Assembly: GCA_022563855.1 (NCBI GenBank)
Contig: JADFMN010000015.1
Coordinates: forward strand, 1 to 38,635
Direction of reading: 5' to 3'
Length of the DNA stretch: 38,635 nucleotides
Source: Armatimonadota bacterium
GTDB taxonomy: Bacteria > Armatimonadota > Fimbriimonadia > Fimbriimonadales > Fimbriimonadaceae
Shown: one piece after another, positions 33,984 to 38,635 of the stretch
Layout of the letters: each line of letters begins with the position of its first letter
How positions within the stretch are numbered: position 1 is the first letter of the stretch
The notes under the pieces: generated by a model
What the model was told of the DNA's origin: nothing
The model's database searches: none
What the model saw: the letters and a program-made list of their open reading frames with translations, nothing else
Program-made: the position numbers and the translations under genes

Positions 33984-36707
33984 TTATACCGAAGCCTCAA
34001 ACGAGCCGACAGGGTCAGTCGGAACCCGGTAGGTGTCTTCTGCCGGCTTGACGTGGCGAGCAAACCACAGAGGCCGCCGCAGCCCTCCTGGCCCTGGTGC
34101 GGGGCGGGTCATGCTCAGCCACCGCCGGTACACCTCCATGCTCTTGTTGGTGTCGACGAACACGTCTCCGTACCGGTCATCGGCATCAGCTTTCTTGATC
34201 GTGACCTTCTGGTGCCAGCAGTGCTGGCCGCTGACCGGGTCGGGTTGGACCGGGAACGTGAGGTTCTGGTGAACGCCGCCTTCCGTCCACCAGATGCGCT
34301 TGGTGTCCGGGTCGGCGCTCTCGTAAGCGCCGATGTCCTCGAGCCGCCGGAACCGGAACACGCCAGGGCGGATCTCGTCTCGCGATACCTTGACGCTCGC
34401 CCACTTGTCCGCGCCGATTTTGTCCGACAAGCGCCAGCGACCGAGGTGGTGCGAGCAGGCGATGATGCCCGGCCGGATCGACTCCGTCACCCAGACCTTG
34501 TTGATGAAGTACCCGATTTCGGTGGTCACGCGGATGAGGTCGCCCGTCTCGAAGCCGTACTTTTCAGCGAGCGACGTGTGCATCCAAACGGGGTTCGTGT
34601 TCGACAGTTCGTAAAGCCACTTGGCGTTCGCGCTCCGCGTGTGGATCAACGTTGGCAGCCGGAAAGTCGGGATCAGCACGACCTCGTTCTTCTCTGGGTC
34701 GAGCTTGCTCTGGTGGATGTGGCTGTGGATGTACCCCGGCAAGTCGTGTTCCGGCCATCCCCACTCTGCCGTCGTCTCGCTGTAAAGCTCCAGTTTTTTC
34801 GACGGCGTGGCGAAGCCCTTTATCTGCCCGCCTGACTCTTGCTCGTTGAACGTCCCGTACGATTCATCTTCGACCAAGAAGCTCCCGAACTTCCTCATGT
34901 ACTCCAGCGGGGTCAGCCCGTGCTCTTTCGCTTTTTCCGGCAGGCCGGGCACAGAGTTCTCGAATATCCATCCGTAGTACTCGTCGATCGTGATCTTCTC
35001 ACCTGGGCGGTACGGGGATTCGAAGTGCTTGCGGATTCCGAGCGATCCGTCCGGGTCGATGCGCCACGAAAGCTCGCACCAAAACTCGTCCTCTTCCCAC
35101 ACTTCGCCTGGGTTCGCCTCATACGTGAACTCGACCTTCTTACCCGCCCTCTCCATCGCGACGCGCATGACCGGTTGTCGGAACGATATCCACTTTGCGG
35201 CGTGCGTCTCCTGGCTCATCAAATCGTGACGCTCGGCGGCGTTGCCCATCGGCAGAACGTAATCCGCATATTGCGCTGTTTCGTTCCACGTCGGCGTGAG
35301 GGCGGCGTGTAGCTCGACCTTCGATTCGTCCAGAAGCATCCTCTCCCACATCATGCCGTCGGGGTTGGTCCAAACCGGATTGTAAACGCGTGTGAAGTAC
35401 GCGGCCAGCTTGCCTTTGCCTTCCTCCAGAAAGTGCGGAAGGAGATACGAAAGCTCGTGGAACGCCAGCGGATATTCGAGCGGATAGAGCAGCTCGTTCC
35501 AGTGCTTTTGTGCGGGCGGTTTCGTGTGGCGCGCCGGAACGAACTTGTTGTCGGCGCTCAGGTTCGTCCCGCCTTTCGTGCCGACCGCTCCCATCAGCGT
35601 GACGAGGAAGTGCAGGCATCGGGACACTTGCCAGCCGCCTAGATTCCCGGCGGCGGTGTTGCGCCAAACGTGCGTTGACAGAGCAGTTCCCGCTTTGCCG
35701 ATCTCCCTCGCGACATCTCGGATCATCTGCGCATCGACTCCGCACTCTTCCGCTGCGGCTTCCGGCGTGAAGGACTCATATCGTCGTTTCAAGTCCTCTA
35801 TGAACGCAGCGAAGTTGTCCGGCGCAGTGTTCGGGCACTTCGCTCTTAAGTAATCGCTCCAGTTCACCCACCTCTTGACGAACTCGCGGTCGAACAACTC
35901 TTCTTGCAGAACGATGTTCACGATCGCCAGGATTAGGAACGCCTCGGTGCCGGGCACCGGCGCAAACCAGTAGTCGGCCTTCGACGCCGTGTTCGAATGC
36001 CTGACGTCGATGACGCACAGCTTCGCGCCCTCTTTCTTGCCTTTGATAATCCGCTGCGCGTGCGGGTTGAAGTAGTGCCCGGTCTCGAGGTGCGACGACA
36101 GCATCAGCATGAACTTCGCGTTCTCGTGATCCGGCGATGGGCGGTCTGAGCCGCTCCAAATCGCGTAACCGAACCGCGCTCCCGATGAGCAGACGTTCGT
36201 GTGACTGTTGTACGCGTCGAGCCCCCATGCCTGGAGGACGCGCTGCATAGAGCCGTCTTCGCCTGGGCGCCCGACGTGGTACATCACTTCGTTGTGCCGG
36301 TTATCCAGGATCGCGTCGCGAATCTTCTTGGCAAAAGTGTCCAAAACCTCATCCCAAGTTGTTCTTTCAAAGTTGCCTTCTCCGCGTTTGCCGACCCGCT
36401 TGAGCGGATACAGTATCCGGCCCGGATCGGTCACCTGCGTCAGCGTTGCCGGCCCCTTCGCGCAGTTCTTCCCTCTCGACCCTGCATGGTGCGGGTTGCC
36501 GTCGAACCTCCTGATCTCCATCGTCTCCTTGTCCACGAACGCCATGAGCCCGCATGCGGCCTCGCAGTTGAAGCACGTCGTCGGGATCAGCATGTACCGC
36601 TTCTCTACTTTGCGCGGCCAAGCGTCGGCGTCGAACTCCACCCAGTCGTCCCAGTCCTCGACGGGTGGAAAGGACTCCAGCGGCGTGACGTTCATCTTGT
36701 CCAACAT
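33984..36707 (-). CDS. Molybdopterin oxidoreductase catalytic subunit, no Tat signal
   Basis: A 907-residue member of the DMSO-reductase superfamily, which carries a bis-pterin molybdenum or tungsten cofactor and a [4Fe-4S] cluster. The cluster motif is C45-x2-C48-x3-C52-x29-C82. Cys173 in TNVCSSGARFGY is the likely metal ligand. The C-terminal pterin-binding domain begins near residue 685 with VVLIPTFRLPTLIHTRSANA. The N-terminus is charged and has no twin-arginine signal peptide, so the enzyme is predicted to face the cytoplasm. This matches sulfite dehydrogenase SoeA more than PsrA or PhsA, which are exported. Substrate cannot be told from sequence. It follows the fused iron-sulfur/membrane subunit after 2 bp. 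Confidence 0.85.
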   Translation of the reverse strand: MLDKMNVTPLESFPPVEDWDDWVEFDADAWPRKVEKRYMLIPTTCFNCEAACGLMAFVDKETMEIRRFDGNPHHAGSRGKNCAKGPATLTQVTDPGRILYPLKRVGKRGEGNFERTTWDEVLDTFAKKIRDAILDNRHNEVMYHVGRPGEDGSMQRVLQAWGLDAYNSHTNVCSSGARFGYAIWSGSDRPSPDHENAKFMLMLSSHLETGHYFNPHAQRIIKGKKEGAKLCVIDVRHSNTASKADYWFAPVPGTEAFLILAIVNIVLQEELFDREFVKRWVNWSDYLRAKCPNTAPDNFAAFIEDLKRRYESFTPEAAAEECGVDAQMIRDVAREIGKAGTALSTHVWRNTAAGNLGGWQVSRCLHFLVTLMGAVGTKGGTNLSADNKFVPARHTKPPAQKHWNELLYPLEYPLAFHELSYLLPHFLEEGKGKLAAYFTRVYNPVWTNPDGMMWERMLLDESKVELHAALTPTWNETAQYADYVLPMGNAAERHDLMSQETHAAKWISFRQPVMRVAMERAGKKVEFTYEANPGEVWEEDEFWCELSWRIDPDGSLGIRKHFESPYRPGEKITIDEYYGWIFENSVPGLPEKAKEHGLTPLEYMRKFGSFLVEDESYGTFNEQESGGQIKGFATPSKKLELYSETTAEWGWPEHDLPGYIHSHIHQSKLDPEKNEVVLIPTFRLPTLIHTRSANAKWLYELSNTNPVWMHTSLAEKYGFETGDLIRVTTEIGYFINKVWVTESIRPGIIACSHHLGRWRLSDKIGADKWASVKVSRDEIRPGVFRFRRLEDIGAYESADPDTKRIWWTEGGVHQNLTFPVQPDPVSGQHCWHQKVTIKKADADDRYGDVFVDTNKSMEVYRRWLSMTRPAPGPGGLRRPLWFARHVKPAEDTYRVPTDPVGSFEASV

Positions 36708-36709
36708 GG

Positions 36710-38179
36710 CTATGAAAGGGGCGGCAACTGGCCGGCGCGGATGTACGCGTGTTCGTAAAGGTACAGCCCGACGACCGCTGCCGCGATCGCTAGGGGGGGG
36801 AAGATAAAGAGGAGCGCTGGTGCAAGAACGACGCTAACGATCAGACCGTCACGAAACGCGAAAAACGGCCCGGCCCTGACGACCGACAAGAACGCAGCGG
36901 CCTGGTTTGCGTTGTCCGTTTCATGCTTCCGCCTCCATTCATAGAGCGCGATTGCACCGTGAACGATCGCAGAGGCGATGAAGACAACTTTGAGCAGCGC
37001 GCTCGATGGGCTCAAGACGAGGAGCATGCCCGATCCGCACAGTGCCGCAAGCGCTAGCAGGTGCGGCAAGAGAGATTTGCTCTCCCACAGATCGCGACCC
37101 TTGCACTGCGCAAAGAGCATCGCCGTGTAGCCCGCAACGGCGAGCGCAATGACGGCAGAAGCGATTCGCAAGCCGTCTGCAAAACCGTCTGCACCGAAGT
37201 ACCGCATGACTATCGACCCAGCGACCGTCGCAGTGAAGAGACCGAGAACGACAGAACCCTTGACCAGCCAGCTGTTCCAGTTCGGCTGAGTGAACATCCT
37301 CAAGAACTTTGCTGGCTTGGCGAGGTCTTCAACGAGCAATGCCATGGTGACCATCGTGAAGAAGAGCGCGACGACCTCAGGAAGATAATCTCTTGCAAAT
37401 CCTGAGAGCCCAAGCGCGCCTGCAAACGGTGCGAACAGCGCAGCGCCCGCCGCGAGGCTCTTGGTCACGAGGTACGCCGCCACCTGCCAGCCCCACTCGA
37501 TCTTGCTCTCGGTGCCGTAGGTGACGTGCGCGTCCTCCGCGGCAAATCCGGCAGGCTCCTTCTCCGGCTTTCTGTCGGGACGCTCGGACCACAAGAAAGT
37601 GCTCCCTCGGCTCGCCCTCCCTGGCCTGAGGGCTTCCTCGGCCGCGCCGTAGTAGCGCACGTTTGGCCCTGTTCCCTGCTCTTCACCCCTGACAGTCGTG
37701 ACCTTTCCGTTCATGAACTTCGAGACAGGCGACTCGGGGTCGTCGAAATCGCCTGAGATGATCGCGCCGACCGGGCACACGGTAACGCAGGCTGGCTCCA
37801 TCCCTTTCTCAACTCGATGCGCGCAGAAGTGGCACTTCTCGATCGCCTTGATGTCCTCGTTCATGTAGATCGCGTCGTAGGGACAAGCCTGCATGCACGC
37901 TCGGCAGCCGATGCATACGTCGCGATCTACGTCAACGATCCCGTCCTCGCGCTTGAAGAGCGCGTTGACCGGGCAGATCGTGATGCACGGGGCGTCTGTG
38001 CAGTGGTTGCAGCGCTGGATGAGAAAGTTCCGCTTGACATTCGGGAACTTGCCGACGTCGACGTACTTGACCATCGTGCGAAAGTCGCCGACAGGCACGC
38101 CGTTCTCAGCCTTGCACGCGACCGTACACGCGTGACATCCGATGCACGCTTCCTGATCCATGACGAAGCCGAGCTGCAC
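36710..38179 (-). CDS. Fused iron-sulfur/NrfD-type membrane subunit of the molybdoenzyme
   Basis: A 489-residue protein joining two subunits that are usually separate. Residues 1-140 are a four-cluster ferredoxin of the PsrB/DmsB type with all sixteen cysteines in place (C12, C15, C18, C22; C57, C60, C65, C69; C89, C92, C95, C99; C116, C119, C131, C135). A polar linker (about 145-228) leads to an NrfD/PsrC-type membrane domain of about eight helices (230-480) that includes KPAKFLRMFTQPNWNSWLVK and ends EHAYIRAGQLPPLS. It should pass electrons between the catalytic subunit and membrane quinone. The start is GTG at 38179 or ATG at 38161 (MDQEACIGC); a -10-like box lies six bases before the GTG. 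Confidence 0.92.
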   Translation of the reverse strand: MQLGFVMDQEACIGCHACTVACKAENGVPVGDFRTMVKYVDVGKFPNVKRNFLIQRCNHCTDAPCITICPVNALFKREDGIVDVDRDVCIGCRACMQACPYDAIYMNEDIKAIEKCHFCAHRVEKGMEPACVTVCPVGAIISGDFDDPESPVSKFMNGKVTTVRGEEQGTGPNVRYYGAAEEALRPGRASRGSTFLWSERPDRKPEKEPAGFAAEDAHVTYGTESKIEWGWQVAAYLVTKSLAAGAALFAPFAGALGLSGFARDYLPEVVALFFTMVTMALLVEDLAKPAKFLRMFTQPNWNSWLVKGSVVLGLFTATVAGSIVMRYFGADGFADGLRIASAVIALAVAGYTAMLFAQCKGRDLWESKSLLPHLLALAALCGSGMLLVLSPSSALLKVVFIASAIVHGAIALYEWRRKHETDNANQAAAFLSVVRAGPFFAFRDGLIVSVVLAPALLFIFPPLAIAAAVVGLYLYEHAYIRAGQLPPLS

Positions 38180-38185
38180 GGGCGG

Positions 38186-38191
38186 ATTATA
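38186..38191 (-). promoter_or_regulatory. Possible -10 element directly before the iron-sulfur subunit gene
   Basis: A perfect TATAAT on the minus strand ends six bases before the GTG at 38179. No acceptable -35 is found at 16-18 bp. If active, transcription would begin at or next to the GTG, giving a leaderless message, or about 17 bases before the ATG at 38161. The 48-bp gap separates this gene from the upstream isomerase-like gene. Confidence 0.35.
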
Positions 38192-38227
38192 TACTTTCGC
38201 GGTCTTATTTCGTGGAGGGACTGCGGG

Positions 38228-38635
38228 CTACTCTTTCGCCCAGAACATCTCGCCCGCGTCCTCGCTGATTACGGCCTGCTTTAGCACTTCCAGAGCCTTG
38301 CGAAGACCCTCCATCGGCGACATCAGGCCATCCTCGTGCTCGATGCTCAGCACGTGGTCGTAGCCGACCGTGCGGAGCGTGCTGACGAACTCCTTCCACC
38401 AGTCGACGCCGTGCCCGTATCCGCACGAGCGGAACACCCACGATCGCTCGGCGATCCGGCTGTAGGACTTTGCGTCGAGGTTCCCGTTCAGGGCGGAGTT
38501 GCGCGGGTCGGTGCGGGCGTCCTTCGCGTGGACGTGCGAGATCGCGCCCTCTTCTCCGAGCTGCCGCACGGCCTGGATCGGGTCGGCGCCCTGCCACCAG
38601 AGGTGCGAGGGGTCGAAGTTCGCGCAGATCCGGTC
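38228..38635 (-). CDS. Sugar phosphate isomerase/epimerase-like TIM barrel protein (5' truncated)
   Basis: The frame continues off the right edge of the window; 135 residues are visible up to the stop at 38228. They begin DRICANFDPSHLWWQGADP and include ISHVHAKDAR, SWVFRSCGYGHGVDWWKEFV and LSIEHEDGL, which are features of the xylose isomerase-like TIM-barrel superfamily (AP endonuclease family 2), with metal-binding Asp/His/Glu residues in FDPSH, HVHAKD and IEHED. Substrate unknown. It is in the same direction as the molybdoenzyme genes but 48 bp away with a promoter-like box between, so operon membership is unclear. Confidence 0.85.
   Translation of the reverse strand, partial: DRICANFDPSHLWWQGADPIQAVRQLGEEGAISHVHAKDARTDPRNSALNGNLDAKSYSRIAERSWVFRSCGYGHGVDWWKEFVSTLRTVGYDHVLSIEHEDGLMSPMEGLRKALEVLKQAVISEDAGEMFWAKE

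Noticed and set aside
33414-34835. 473-codon open frame on the plus strand opposite secDF and the molybdoenzyme gene
   Set aside because: It crosses the ends of two strongly supported genes; composition is Arg/Val/Asp-rich as usual for antisense frames.

Overview
The window is a chromosomal, mostly housekeeping stretch of a Gram-negative-type (diderm, pilus-bearing) bacterium of medium-high GC. Three tandem PilT-like ATPases, a fused SecDF, long acidic tails on ribosomal proteins and a broken-up spc/rif gene order suggest a deep-branching phylum. My best guess is Armatimonadota (Fimbriimonadia-like), but this is an impression and not a placement. I see no phage, transposon, CRISPR array or clear sign of recent transfer.

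Layout. 1-377: C-terminal end of an unrecognised protein. 389-551: tRNA-Phe and tRNA-Asp on the minus strand, both with encoded CCA. 618-5825 (minus): a run of a membrane-anchored secreted protein, three tandem pilT paralogues and metX, with very short gaps or overlaps. 6032-9178 (plus): greA, secE, nusG, recJ; the rplK-rplA-rplJ-rplL genes that usually follow nusG are absent. 9157-11604 (minus): an ECF sigma factor, a single-pass membrane protein in the anti-sigma position and an HtrA-like protein with PDZ domain whose three catalytic positions all look replaced. 11741-23961 (minus): a str/S10/partial-spc supercluster rpsL-rpsG-fusA-tuf-rpsJ-rplC-rplD-rplW-rplB-rpsS-rplV-rpsC-rplP-rpmC-rpsQ-rplN-rplX-rplE, which then stops and runs into a lone ABC-2 permease instead of rpsN-rpsH-rplF. 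A strong promoter and a structured leader with a terminator-like hairpin precede rpsL.

24200-27484 (plus): an M1-like zinc metallopeptidase and lysS. 27490-29215 (minus): a DUF192 protein, leuD and sepF, with an intrinsic terminator between sepF and leuD. 29486-30970 (plus): trpE. 30978-38635 (minus): a sugar phosphate isomerase-like gene (partial), a fused iron-sulfur/NrfD membrane subunit, a molybdopterin catalytic subunit without a Tat signal, and a fused secDF carrying a 147-residue acidic insert built from nested 54-bp repeats.

How the genes fit together: the centre is the translation machinery with its own leader control; around it are transcription elongation (greA, nusG), protein export (secE, secDF), envelope stress signalling (sigma/anti-sigma/HtrA-like), twitching motility motors, cell division (sepF), amino acid biosynthesis (metX, leuD, trpE) and a membrane-bound molybdenum redox complex. 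The most unusual items are the sigma/anti-sigma/pseudoprotease trio, the Tat-less molybdoenzyme with fused electron-transfer subunits, the SecDF insert, the rpsL leader and several -10 elements placed where they would give leaderless mRNAs.
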